DNA from: an uncultured Verrucomicrobiota bacterium
GTDB lineage: Bacteria > Verrucomicrobiota > Verrucomicrobiia > Opitutales > Intestinicryptomonadaceae
Length of the DNA: 45,287 nt
Direction: 5' to 3'
Assembly (NCBI GenBank): GCA_949283955.1
Contig: CASDUP010000046.1
Span: forward strand, 1 to 45,287
The notes below the pieces were generated by a model, which saw nothing but the letters and a program-made list of their open reading frames with translations, searched no databases and was not told the DNA's origin. Made by a program: the position numbers and the translations under genes. Below, piece after piece: positions 34,223 to 42,327 of this stretch (within the stretch, counting starts at the first letter, position 1; each line of letters begins with the position of its first letter).

Positions 34223-35595
34223 AGATATCCGGCGGGGGACGGAGAAGGGCCCAGATTTTTTTTGCGGGATTTGCCTGCGGGAAAAATTTCGCCAAGGTTT
34301 TGCGCCCGGATTTATTTTACGGCGACGCGTATTTGGTTTTCGACTATCGTAAAATCGACTTTTCCGAACTTTTAAAAATAGCGTTGGGGTATTCCGAAGT
34401 GGAGGCTTCGGGTTGGTCTTTCGGAGTTTGGGCGGCAGCTAAATTCTGCAAGATGTCGGGTGCGAGAGCGGGGGTTGCCGTGTGCGGATCGACAACTCCC
34501 GTTTCGGATATTTTGGGAATTCCCAGAAAAATTTTTAACATGACGCTTTCGGGATTCAGCGATCCGGACAAGTTTTTTTCAAGGGCTTGCGGAGGAGATT
34601 CCGGTCTGAAAAAATTTTTTTCCGGCAGAAGCGCTTCCGAATTGAAGAGGGAATTGGAGAGTTTTGCGGAGAAGTTTTTCTCGGAGGACTTATCGGGGGT
34701 TGGTTTCGCGCGGGCTTTCGCCTCCAAAAATGACGCGATATTTCCCATTTCGAATTTGCGGAGGGCTTTCGGAGAAGGGCTTTCGGAACGGGAGGGGGGC
34801 CATTTAAATCCGAAGCTAATAGAGGAGGCCCTCTTATTCCTTAAGAATTCTTCGAAAATAAGGGAGGGCTTTGAGAGGAGTTCGAAAAGCTATGCTTCTG
34901 AAGCCTTGGTTCAATCAAGAATAGCCCGCAAGCTTGCGGGACTTATTGAAAGGAAGATTCCGGAGGCTTTTTGTGGAAAAAATTTTCTCGAGATTGGTTG
35001 CGGGGTGGGATTTTTAACCGGCGAACTCTCCCCAAAAGGCGAATCACTATTGTGCCTCAACGATCTGTCGGAAAATTTATGCGGATTGGCGGCGTCCCGC
35101 TGGAAAGGAAGCGCCAGGATTTTCGCGGGGGATTTTTTGTCGATGGACTTTGAGAATCTTCGCTTCGACTCGATTTTTTCGGCGTCGTGTTTCCATTGGA
35201 TTGAAGATAGGGAGGCACTTTTTTCTAAGTTGAAATTCTTGTTGAAAGACGGGGGATTCCTCGCGTTTTCCACGTTTGGAAAGAAGAATTTAAAAGAATT
35301 GCTTCCGTTTCTAAGCGGTGTAAATTATTCTGATGCGGAGGAGATTCAAAATCTTCTCGAGGAAAATGGTTTTGAAACGGAGTTTGTACTTTCGGAAGAG
35401 GAAGAGATGGAATTTGGCGACCCCGTTTCGGTATTGAGGCATTTGAAAGCCACCGGAGTAAATTCAAAGTTTGCGAGTTTTTGGACGAGAGGGAAGCTTG
35501 AAGATTTTCGCTCCAAATATCCTTTAAATTCTTTCGGGAAGGCGGTTTTGACGTACAATCCCATTTACGTTCTTGCGCGGAAACCCCATCGGTGA
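34210..35595 (+). CDS. bioG/bioC: BioG-BioC fusion: pimeloyl-ACP methyl ester esterase plus malonyl-ACP methyltransferase
   Basis: One 461-residue chain performs the first and last special steps of pimelate synthesis. Residues 1-205 are a BioG (DUF452) esterase: FFAGFACGKNF at the N-terminus, then the nucleophile Ser70 in GWSFGVWAA. Residues about 215-461 are a BioC methyltransferase: SYASEALVQSRIARKLA, SAM motif I FLEIGCGVGFL (259-269), SASCFHWI and LKDGGFLAFSTFG. Esters are made by the C-terminal half and removed by the N-terminal half once the chain is complete. The start is a GTG at 34210 with GGAGGG 6 nt upstream, overlapping the bioF end by 13 nt. Similar fusions are known from Bacteroidetes. 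Confidence 0.92.
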   Translation: MEILKISGGGRRRAQIFFAGFACGKNFAKVLRPDLFYGDAYLVFDYRKIDFSELLKIALGYSEVEASGWSFGVWAAAKFCKMSGARAGVAVCGSTTPVSDILGIPRKIFNMTLSGFSDPDKFFSRACGGDSGLKKFFSGRSASELKRELESFAEKFFSEDLSGVGFARAFASKNDAIFPISNLRRAFGEGLSEREGGHLNPKLIEEALLFLKNSSKIREGFERSSKSYASEALVQSRIARKLAGLIERKIPEAFCGKNFLEIGCGVGFLTGELSPKGESLLCLNDLSENLCGLAASRWKGSARIFAGDFLSMDFENLRFDSIFSASCFHWIEDREALFSKLKFLLKDGGFLAFSTFGKKNLKELLPFLSGVNYSDAEEIQNLLEENGFETEFVLSEEEEMEFGDPVSVLRHLKATGVNSKFASFWTRGKLEDFRSKYPLNSFGKAVLTYNPIYVLARKPHR

Positions 35596-35621
35596 TTTTA
35601 TTTGCCACTGAGACTTCAAAA

Positions 35622-36272
35622 ATGGCTACTTTATTCATAAGCGGAACAGATACCGGAGTGGGTAAAACCGCGGCGACCGGCTGGTTGGCGAAAAAACTGC
35701 TCTCGGAGGGCAGGAGCGTGATAACCCAAAAATTGATCCAAACGGGTTGCGAAGGAATTTCCGAAGATATAAAGGAGCATCGCAGAATAATGGAAGTTCC
35801 GCTTTTTCGGGAAGACAGAGAATTTATCACTTGCCCACAAGTGTTGAAATTTCCCGCTTCGCCGCATATAGCGTGCGCCATGGAGGGAGTAGAGTTCGAC
35901 CCGGAGCTAGCGGAAAATTCCACAAAAATTTTGGAGTCGAGATTCGACGACGTTCTCATAGAGGGAGTAGGGGGGCTGCTCGTTCCCCTTAAAAAAGGGT
36001 ATCTTTGCGCCGACTATGCCGCGGACAACTCGCTTCCGGTCGTCATAGTTGGAACATCGCTTTTGGGAGGCATAAACAGGGGGCTTCTTGCGCTTGAGTC
36101 GGCGGCTTCGAGAGGATTGAAAATACACTCGTTTATTTGCAACACCTATTTCCCGGAAGATCCCAAGGTTTCGGCTTCGGCGGTGGAATATCTCAGGGGG
36201 CATCTGGAGAGAAATTTTCCCGATGCGAAGTTTTTTGAAATGGGAGATTTTTATGGGAACAGGCAAATTTAA
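35622..36272 (+). CDS. bioD: dethiobiotin synthetase
   Basis: ATP-dependent carboxylation of DAPA to dethiobiotin. The 216-residue protein begins with the P-loop GTDTGVGKT (residues 8-16). It continues with the substrate segment KLIQTGC, FPASPHIA, the VLIEGVGGLLVPL motif and VVIVGTSLLGGINRGLLALE. The ATG at 35622 gives the normal family N-terminus; a GTG at 35592 overlapping the bioC stop (GTGA) would add 10 residues and cannot be excluded. With bioB, A, F and GC it completes the pathway. Its 3' end overlaps the next gene by 20 nt. Confidence 0.94.
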   Translation: MATLFISGTDTGVGKTAATGWLAKKLLSEGRSVITQKLIQTGCEGISEDIKEHRRIMEVPLFREDREFITCPQVLKFPASPHIACAMEGVEFDPELAENSTKILESRFDDVLIEGVGGLLVPLKKGYLCADYAADNSLPVVIVGTSLLGGINRGLLALESAASRGLKIHSFICNTYFPEDPKVSASAVEYLRGHLERNFPDAKFFEMGDFYGNRQI

Positions 36273-36924
36273 AGGAGTGTTGTTCGATTTGGACGGAACG
36301 CTTGCGGACAACTGCGTGGCGATAACAAAGGGATTGAAATTGTCGTTCGAAAGCCTCGGTTTGGGAGAATTTTCCCCGGATCTAGGCAAGGTTCGCGAGG
36401 TGATAGGGGGCTCTATTCTCATAACCATAGAAAAGCTCCTTCCGGAGGATAGGCTTGGCTTGGCGAAGAGGATTGGAGAAAAATACATGGAGATATTTCC
36501 CGAAGTGATTTTCGACGGGCTTGCTCCGATGCCCTTCGCAGAGGAGACCCTGGATTCCCTAAAAAAATTGGGATTGAAACTCGCGTGCTTTTCGAACAAG
36601 CAGCAGAGCGGAGTTTCGAAAATTATGGACAAATTGGGCTTCTCTAAATATCTCGACGAGGCGGTTGGAACGGAATTGGAATCGTTCAGGAAGCCGGATC
36701 CACGCTATACGGAATTTGTCCTGTCGAAAATGGGATTGTCGGCGTCGGAAGCCCTGATGGTGGGCGATTCCCCGTACGATTATCTCGCCGCAAAAAATGC
36801 CGGAATGGACAGCGCCCTTGTTTCCACCGGCAGCCATTCGGCGGAGATATTGTCGAAGGAGTGCTCCGGAACATTGGGAGTGTTTTCCAATCTTAAAGAA
36901 CTTTCGAACAAAATATTTTTTTGA
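36253..36924 (+). CDS. HAD-family phosphatase, phosphoglycolate phosphatase-like
   Basis: A 223-residue HAD hydrolase with all four motifs: D12-L-D14-G-T (nucleophile and acid), the motif II serine in CFSNKQ, a lysine in SFRKPDP and the acidic VGDSPYDYLAAKNAG. A helical cap follows motif I, as in Gph, PpaX and similar small-molecule phosphatases. The substrate is uncertain. The ATG at 36253 is preceded by GGGAGA and overlaps bioD by 20 nt; the ATG at 36924 of the helicase overlaps its stop (TGATG). It is therefore embedded in the operon without an evident tie to biotin. Confidence 0.87.
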   Translation: MGTGKFKGVLFDLDGTLADNCVAITKGLKLSFESLGLGEFSPDLGKVREVIGGSILITIEKLLPEDRLGLAKRIGEKYMEIFPEVIFDGLAPMPFAEETLDSLKKLGLKLACFSNKQQSGVSKIMDKLGFSKYLDEAVGTELESFRKPDPRYTEFVLSKMGLSASEALMVGDSPYDYLAAKNAGMDSALVSTGSHSAEILSKECSGTLGVFSNLKELSNKIFF

Positions 36925-39149
36925 TGAATTTTTCGAGAAAATCGGGTTCGAGGTTCGTCAGGCGGGCGAACTCGACCTTTTCGCGTCCCGAGGGTCCGGT
37001 GGAAAATCTCGAGGGCACTGTCGAGAGAATCACCTACTTTAACGCGGAGACAAATTTCTGCATAGCAAAAATGCGCACCCATTCCCGGCCTTCGGAGGAG
37101 ATAGCGATAACGGGAATAATGCCGGATCTCCAATGCGGAGAGACCATAGTAGTTTCGGGACTTTGGACCAACCACCAAAGCTACGGAAACCAGATAAAAG
37201 TCGAGTCATTCGAAACCAAACTTCCGTCGTCGGTGTACGGCCTGGAAAAGTTTTTGGGATCGGGATTGATAGACGGAGTGGGGAAGGGGTACGCGAAAAA
37301 AATAGTGGCTAAATTCGGTTCCGATACTCTCAGAATAATAGATTCGGAATCGGCCAGGCTGTCGGAAATTTCCGGAATAGGCAAGAACAGGCTCGCCAAA
37401 ATTAGGAAGTCGTGGGCGGAACACAAGTGCCTTAGGGACGTGGTGATTTTTCTGCGCACTTACGGAGTCGGAATGGGAACTTGCGTAAGGATAATAAAGA
37501 AATACGGCCCGGACGGGGCCCGCGTGGTAAGGGAGGAGCCGTACAGGCTTGTCAGGGAGATAGACGGAATAGGGTTTAAAACGGGAGACAGGATAGCGCT
37601 GAATCTGGGTGTTCCAAGCGAAAGCCCGGAGAGGGTGGACGCCGGAATCATGCATGTGGTTTCCGAAGCCGAAGAGGAGGGAAGCACGTGCATTTCCGAG
37701 CGGAATCTGATTGTGAAATCTGCTTCGCTTCTTGGGGCGGAGGGAAGAGTGTGCGCTTCGGGGTTGGGCAGGCTTCTTGCATCGGGAGATTTGAAAAGAG
37801 TTTCGGAGGGAGTTTTGGAGAGCGCCTCCCTCGATTTTGCCGAGGAAAAAATAGCGAGTCAACTGGCGAGAATATCGAAGGGTGTTTCCTCCTTGCCCCC
37901 CATAAAATTTGAAGTGGCTTTGGCTTGGGCGAAGGAAAAGGCTGGCTTCGATTTCGCCGAAGAGCAGGGAATGGCGGTTTTATCGGCGTTGAAGTCGAAA
38001 GTAAGCATTATAACCGGCGGGCCGGGCACGGGCAAAACCACTATACTTAGGGCGATATGCCAGATTTTGTCCGCAAAAAAATGTCCTCCTAAGCTTTGCG
38101 CTCCCACGGGGCGGGCGGCTCAGAGAATGTCGGAGAGTTCCGGATTGCCCGCGAGCACGATTCACAGAATGTTGAAATTCGAAAGAGGAGGAAAATTCTA
38201 CCACAATTCGGAAAGGCCTCTCGAGGGAAAATTTTTCGTTGTGGACGAGGCCTCCATGCTGGATTGCAGGCTTGCTTCGGCGTTGTTTTCCGCGATACCT
38301 TCCGACGCGCATTTGCTTCTTGTAGGCGATATAGACCAGCTTCCGAGTGTGGGTGCGGGAGATGTTTTGCGGGATTCCATAGAGTCTGGATGTTTTCCCG
38401 TCTCAAGGCTTAGAAAAATATTCAGGCAAGGTTCGCGGAGCGGCATAGTGGTGGTAGCGCACAACATGCTTTCTGGAAACGCCTCTTTAGACGAATTTAG
38501 GCCGACCTCCCTCGAAGGGATAGATCCGGCGGCGGATTTTCATTTTGTGCGGGCTTCGTCGCCGGAGGAATGCCTGAGAGCATGCGTTAGATTGTCGGTG
38601 GATTTGATTCCGTATTGGTACGGGTTGGATCCGTTCAGCGACGTGCAGGTTTTGGCTCCGATGCACAAAGGAACTGCCGGAATAGGGGCCCTTAACGATA
38701 TTTTGCGAAGCTCTCTAAATCCGCGCGGAGTTCCCGTGGCAAACGGCGTTTTTCGCGAGGGCGACAAGGTGATGCAGACGAGAAACAACTATGACTTGGA
38801 GCTCTTCAACGGTGATATGGGAAGAATAGCGGAGCAGTCTCCCATAGTGGCGGATTTTGACGGTAGGAAGGTGGAGCTTTCGAGTTCGGATTTGGCCGAC
38901 TTGCAGCTTGCCTACGCCATAAGCATACATAAATCCCAGGGCAGCGAATTTCCCGCCGTAATAATTCCGATTTTAAAGCAGCACTTTGTGATGCTGAGGC
39001 GCAACCTGCTATATACGGCGTTGACGAGGGCCCGCAAAAAGGTCTTTGTTGTGGGAGACGAATGGGCGTGGGCGTCGGGGGTGAAAAACGCGGAGGCGGC
39101 GAGGCGTTCAACCTCTCTGAGGGAGCGCCTGGGCTTGCTTGTGAAATGA
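36924..39149 (+). CDS. recD2: RecD2-type ATP-dependent DNA helicase
   Basis: A 5'-3' superfamily 1B helicase of the RecBCD-independent RecD2/TraA type, 741 residues. The N-terminal extension (about 20-340) has an OB-like start and helix-hairpin-helix repeats (LIDGVGKGYAKKIV, ISGIGKNRLAKI, IDGIGFKTGDRIAL), as in Deinococcus RecD2. The motor carries Walker A GGPGTGKTT (365-373), VVDEASMLD (motif II), VGDIDQLPSVGAGDVL (motif III) and the C-terminal YAISIHKSQGSEF and YTALTRARKKVF. No recB or recC is present. The start overlaps the preceding stop as TGATG. RecD2 acts in replication-fork or mismatch repair. Confidence 0.94.
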   Translation: MNFSRKSGSRFVRRANSTFSRPEGPVENLEGTVERITYFNAETNFCIAKMRTHSRPSEEIAITGIMPDLQCGETIVVSGLWTNHQSYGNQIKVESFETKLPSSVYGLEKFLGSGLIDGVGKGYAKKIVAKFGSDTLRIIDSESARLSEISGIGKNRLAKIRKSWAEHKCLRDVVIFLRTYGVGMGTCVRIIKKYGPDGARVVREEPYRLVREIDGIGFKTGDRIALNLGVPSESPERVDAGIMHVVSEAEEEGSTCISERNLIVKSASLLGAEGRVCASGLGRLLASGDLKRVSEGVLESASLDFAEEKIASQLARISKGVSSLPPIKFEVALAWAKEKAGFDFAEEQGMAVLSALKSKVSIITGGPGTGKTTILRAICQILSAKKCPPKLCAPTGRAAQRMSESSGLPASTIHRMLKFERGGKFYHNSERPLEGKFFVVDEASMLDCRLASALFSAIPSDAHLLLVGDIDQLPSVGAGDVLRDSIESGCFPVSRLRKIFRQGSRSGIVVVAHNMLSGNASLDEFRPTSLEGIDPAADFHFVRASSPEECLRACVRLSVDLIPYWYGLDPFSDVQVLAPMHKGTAGIGALNDILRSSLNPRGVPVANGVFREGDKVMQTRNNYDLELFNGDMGRIAEQSPIVADFDGRKVELSSSDLADLQLAYAISIHKSQGSEFPAVIIPILKQHFVMLRRNLLYTALTRARKKVFVVGDEWAWASGVKNAEAARRSTSLRERLGLLVK

Positions 39150-39156
39150 GGTTTTT

Positions 39157-40086
39157 ATGCCGTTAAAAATTTACGATTTGGAAAAGGAAAAGTTCGCCGA
39201 GGAGAACGTGGGAGCGGAGGGAATGCTCAGGTTCCTATACTCCAACCCTGTCGGAAAATTGGCATCGTGGGGAATAGTAAAGCGGAAGTTGGTCTCGTAC
39301 GTATGCGGCAAGTGGGCGGATTCAAAAATAAGTTCGAACGTGGTGGAGAAATTTGTTTCCGACAACGGAATAGACGCTTCGGAATTTCTCAAAAAGGAGT
39401 TTTCCACCTTTAACGAATTTTTCACCCGGAAGCTAAAAGACGGAGCAAGGCCGGTGGCAGAAAAGGGGAACGATTTTGCATTCTCGTTTCCGTCCGACGG
39501 AAGGCATCTTGCTTTGGACAACGTATCGGAGTGCGGAGAGCTCTACGTGAAAGGCGAGATTTTTAAACTGGAAAAATTTTTGGGTTCGAGGGAGCTTGCG
39601 TCGAGATTCGCGGGGGGATCCGCTTTGGTTTCGAGGCTTAGCCCGGTCGACTACCACAGGTTTCACGCTCCGGTAGGCGGAGTGCTGGCGGCAAGAAGGG
39701 AAATAAAAGGCGGATTGTTTTCAGTAAGTCCGCTTGCGGTTAAGAAAAATTTGTCCATATTTTGGAAAAATAAAAGAGTTCTGAACGTGATAGAATCCAC
39801 AGTATTCGGAATGGTGGCATTTGTGGAAATAGGCGCAACAAACGTCGGAACTATAATCAACTCCGCAAAACTTGGAGATTCATTTTCCAGAGGTGACGAG
39901 CTCGGATTTTTTAGGCTAGGAGGTTCGTGCGTGATTACCATTTTCGAGCCTTCGAAAAAAATTCGTTTTATACCAAAGCTCGAAGAGATGGGGAAAATCG
40001 GAGTCGAATGCTACGCGAAGGCGAATTCTTTGGCGGGCTCAATCGAAAAAAATATACCGGGCGCAAAAAAATGTACAAAAATGTAG
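39157..40086 (+). CDS. psd: phosphatidylserine decarboxylase proenzyme
   Basis: Makes phosphatidylethanolamine from phosphatidylserine in the inner membrane. The 309-residue protein contains FSTFNEFFTRKL, the FPSDGRHLAL segment, VDYHRFHAPVGG and VNVGTI-like ATNVGTIIN. It self-cleaves at the GGS site near the C-terminus (LGGSCV, Ser257) to form the pyruvoyl cofactor. Relatives usually have Thr after this serine; here it is Cys. The length and the FNEFFTRKLK motif fit the larger, type II-like decarboxylases. It starts 7 nt after the helicase stop. The matching phosphatidylserine synthase is not in the window. Confidence 0.93.
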   Translation: MPLKIYDLEKEKFAEENVGAEGMLRFLYSNPVGKLASWGIVKRKLVSYVCGKWADSKISSNVVEKFVSDNGIDASEFLKKEFSTFNEFFTRKLKDGARPVAEKGNDFAFSFPSDGRHLALDNVSECGELYVKGEIFKLEKFLGSRELASRFAGGSALVSRLSPVDYHRFHAPVGGVLAARREIKGGLFSVSPLAVKKNLSIFWKNKRVLNVIESTVFGMVAFVEIGATNVGTIINSAKLGDSFSRGDELGFFRLGGSCVITIFEPSKKIRFIPKLEEMGKIGVECYAKANSLAGSIEKNIPGAKKCTKM

Positions 40087-40177
40087 CTTTTGGCGATTGT
40101 TCTGTCGGCAATTTCGAAAATTGTTGCGAAGAATTGTCCGGGTGTGAAGTTTTAGGGGGAATGAAAATAAAAAACCG

Positions 40178-41362
40178 ATGAATCAGAGACTTTCAGATTG
40201 GGCAAAAAATATATCTCCGTCGCCGACGCTTGCGGTTGATGCGGCCGCCAAGAAACTAAAGGCCGAAGGGAAAGATGTGTGCGGGTTCGGTGCGGGGGAG
40301 CCGGATTTCGACACTCCGGAGTTCATAAAAGCTGCTTGCGCCAAGGCTCTTGCTGAGGGAAAGACGAAGTATATTCCGTCGTCGGGACTTTTGGAGCTCA
40401 GGGAAAGGCTCGCCGATTATTATTCGGCGTCGAAAAACGTCAAAGGGACGAAGTTCTCCAACATAATAGTTAGTCCCGGGGGAAAATTTTCCTGCTACAT
40501 AGCGATAAAGGCGGTAATAGGACAGGGAGACGAAGTGATAATTCCCGCCCCGTATTGGGTAAGCTATCCGGAAATGGTAAAGCTTTCGGGGGGAGTTCCC
40601 GTATTTGTGCAGACTAGCGACGCCTCGGATTTTAAAGTGAGCGTGGAGCAGCTGGAGAATGTGGTTACCGAAAAAACGAAGATGCTGGTATTGACGAGCC
40701 CCTCCAATCCGACCGGAGCCGTCTATACCCGCGACGAACTTCGCAAGATTGTAGATTTTGCGGTCCGCAGGGACATATTCATTCTTTCCGACGAAATATA
40801 CGAGAAACTTCTGTACGACGGTGTCGAAGCGGTCAGTCCTGCTAGTTTTTCGGACGAGGCGAGGGAAAGAGTCATAATCGCCTCCGGATTCAGCAAGTCT
40901 TTTGCGATGACGGGCTGGAGGCTAGGAACTTTGTGCGCTCCGGACGATGTCGCCTCGGCGGTGGGAAAACTTCAGAGCCAGATGTGCTCTAACGCAACGA
41001 CTTTCGCCCAGTACGGAGCCTTGGAAGCCCTCAGGGAACCCGAAAAAGCCCGCGAGTCGCTCGAGGCGATGCTTGCCGTGTTCGACAAGCGCAGAATAAC
41101 GCTTCTTGACGGATTGAATTCCATAAAAGGAATTTCGTGCAATAGGGCGAAGGGAGCATTCTACCTCTTCCCGAACATATCTTCGTTCGGGCTTTCCTCG
41201 ACGGATTTTTGTTCCAAACTTTTGGAGAGGGAACTTATGGCGGTTGTTCCGGGAATTGCGTTCGGCGCGGAAGGCTACGTCAGATTCAGCTATGCCGTGT
41301 CGGATTCGGTAATTGAAAAAGGCTTGGAGCGCATAGCCAGGTTTTGTTCGTCGATAGGATAG
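40178..41362 (+). CDS. aspC: aspartate/aromatic-type aminotransferase (class I PLP)
   Basis: A 394-residue class I/II aminotransferase of the Ib subgroup, most similar in layout to aspartate aminotransferases. Landmarks are [54 protein letters not shown], the PLP lysine K240 in [14 protein letters not shown], and VRFSYA near the C-terminus. Aspartate-glutamate specificity is likely; prephenate or other keto acids are possible in this subgroup. No Shine-Dalgarno sequence stands at a normal distance. A purine-rich AGGGGGA ends 17 nt upstream, next to a 6-codon open frame (40161-40181) whose stop overlaps this ATG (ATGA). Confidence 0.9.
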   Translation: MNQRLSDWAKNISPSPTLAVDAAAKKLKAEGKDVCGFGAGEPDFDTPEFIKAACAKALAEGKTKYIPSSGLLELRERLADYYSASKNVKGTKFSNIIVSPGGKFSCYIAIKAVIGQGDEVIIPAPYWVSYPEMVKLSGGVPVFVQTSDASDFKVSVEQLENVVTEKTKMLVLTSPSNPTGAVYTRDELRKIVDFAVRRDIFILSDEIYEKLLYDGVEAVSPASFSDEARERVIIASGFSKSFAMTGWRLGTLCAPDDVASAVGKLQSQMCSNATTFAQYGALEALREPEKARESLEAMLAVFDKRRITLLDGLNSIKGISCNRAKGAFYLFPNISSFGLSSTDFCSKLLERELMAVVPGIAFGAEGYVRFSYAVSDSVIEKGLERIARFCSSIG

Positions 41363-41386
41363 CAGCGGTACCGCCGTTTTTGCCGA

Positions 41387-41821
41387 ATGGAAGAATCGGA
41401 TTTTAAACGAGGCCTCAGAAGCTCGTCTCCCGAGGAGACCGAGGCCATCGCGGGGCATTTTGCCTCCATCATTCCTTCGGATTGCTTCGTGGCTCTAATA
41501 GGAAATCTTGGAGCGGGAAAAACAACTTTCGTAAAAGCGTTGGCGAAAGCTCTCGGGGTGCCCGCGAGAGTAAAAAGTCCGTCGTTTAATATTTGCCTTT
41601 TTTACAATATTCCGAGCGGAGGGTCGTTTGTGCACGTCGATGCGTATAGATTGGATTCCTCCGAGCAGTTCGACGCTTTGCTTTTAGACGAAATTGCACC
41701 TTCTCCCAAAATACTTTGCGTGGAGTGGGCGGACAGAATATCCATTCCATCTGGAGCGTATATTTTAAACTTTTCTGCCGACGGAGATTCCCGCCTGATA
41801 ACTTTGTCAAGAAAAGAGTAG
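41387..41821 (+). CDS. tsaE: tRNA threonylcarbamoyladenosine biosynthesis ATPase
   Basis: Energises synthesis of the t6A37 modification on tRNAs reading ANN codons, together with TsaB, TsaC and TsaD. The 144-residue protein has the TsaE P-loop GNLGAGKTT (39-47), VKSPSFNICLFY (the switch segment, with Ser-Pro-Ser/Thr typical of the family), HVDAYRLD and VEWADR. Length is normal. It begins 24 nt after the aminotransferase. A 10-bp palindrome GCGGTACCGC followed by CGTTTTT (41365-41374) lies in that gap but is too short to be called a terminator. The modified tRNAs include tRNA-Thr, one of which is encoded in this window. Confidence 0.93.
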   Translation: MEESDFKRGLRSSSPEETEAIAGHFASIIPSDCFVALIGNLGAGKTTFVKALAKALGVPARVKSPSFNICLFYNIPSGGSFVHVDAYRLDSSEQFDALLLDEIAPSPKILCVEWADRISIPSGAYILNFSADGDSRLITLSRKE

Positions 41822-41945
41822 CTTGAAGAAAAGATGCCGGAGTTATGCTTCCGCAAGCCAGCGATGCTTGCAAAAAGCAGCAATGCCTCATTTTTAAATG
41901 CAACGGACAAAAAGCATATTCGCTCAAGAAGCAGAGCTACTTTTG

Positions 41946-42037
41946 GCAAGATAGGTTCTTGCTTTAAGCGGCGGCTCCAAAAGAGGTTGCCTATTGCAAG
42001 GCCCAACTCGCGCCGCCTTATAACAAACCTATCTTCG
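41946..42037. other. possible structured RNA between tsaE and tRNA-Pro
   Basis: This non-coding segment has nested complementarity. The outer stem pairs AAGATAGGTT (41948-41957) with AACCTATCTT (42026-42035) perfectly. An inner stem pairs TAAGCGGCG (41965-41973) with CGCCGC-C-TTA (42011-42020) with one bulge. An apical stem pairs GAG-TTG-CC (41983-41991) with GG-CAA-CTC (42000-42009). A competing local hairpin, GCAAGA-TAGGT-TCTTGC followed by TTT (41946-41965), cannot form together with the outer stem. On the plus strand it would be the tsaE 3' region; on the minus strand it follows tRNA-Pro. No known RNA family is recognised. Confidence 0.4.
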
Positions 42038-42067
42038 CGAAGGCTTCCTTGAAATCTTCTTGAAAAG

Positions 42068-42140
42068 TCGGGCGGGCGAGATTCGAACTCGCGACCCTCT
42101 GCTCCCAAAGCAGATGCGCTACCAACTGCGCTACCGCCCG
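42068..42140 (-). tRNA. tRNA-Pro (anticodon UGG)
   Basis: On the minus strand a complete 73-nt cloverleaf: acceptor CGGGCGG/CCGCCCG with discriminator A, D arm GCGC-AGTTGGTA-GCGC, anticodon stem TCTGC/GCAGA around loop TTTGGGA, and T arm GCGAG-TTCGAAT-CTCGC. The anticodon is TGG, reading CCA and other proline codons. CCA is not encoded at the 3' end. It lies antisense in the gap between tsaE and folC. Confidence 0.95.
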
Positions 42141-42152
42141 TTTTAGCCACCC

Positions 42153-42181
42153 TTTATCTATGCGAACTAAAAAATAGTCAA
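42153..42181 (-). promoter_or_regulatory. promoter of tRNA-Pro
   Basis: On the minus strand TTGACT (42181-42176; 5 of 6) is followed by a 17-nt spacer and GATAAA (42158-42153; 4 of 6). The tRNA 5' end begins 13 nt further on, a normal distance for a tRNA promoter. Confidence 0.55.
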
Positions 42182-42299
42182 TTTATATCGATTTTTTTTT
42201 GCATTCAATTTTTCCTGCGCGAGCCGTTTTTATCTCCGGCGAGATTTGTTGACATTTGTTTCGGGCGTGTTTCTTTTGTCCGCTTTCAAAACAACAAAG

Positions 42300-42313
42300 A
42301 AGCCGCGCGGCTT
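42300..42313 (+). promoter_or_regulatory. perfect palindrome in the folC leader
   Basis: AAGCCGCGCGGCTT is a perfect 14-bp palindrome ending 14 nt before the folC GTG. It could be an operator or a small hairpin limiting translation start. A perfect TTGACA hexamer at 42249-42254 lies upstream but has no good -10 partner. Confidence 0.3.
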
Positions 42314-42327
42314 TAAATAGTAAAACA

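Noticed and set aside
40071..40181. 36-codon Cys-rich small frame between psd and the aminotransferase
   Set aside because: It overlaps the psd end, has no ribosome-binding site and matches nothing known. Only its last six codons are kept, as a possible leader.
41365..41381. GCGGTACCGC followed by T-run as a terminator before tsaE
   Set aside because: The palindrome leaves only 4 bp of stem with no room for a loop; too weak, and tsaE needs read-through.
41602..42150. 182-codon minus-strand frame running from the tRNA-Pro region into tsaE
   Set aside because: It reads straight through tRNA-Pro and then antisense to tsaE; no start context or motif.
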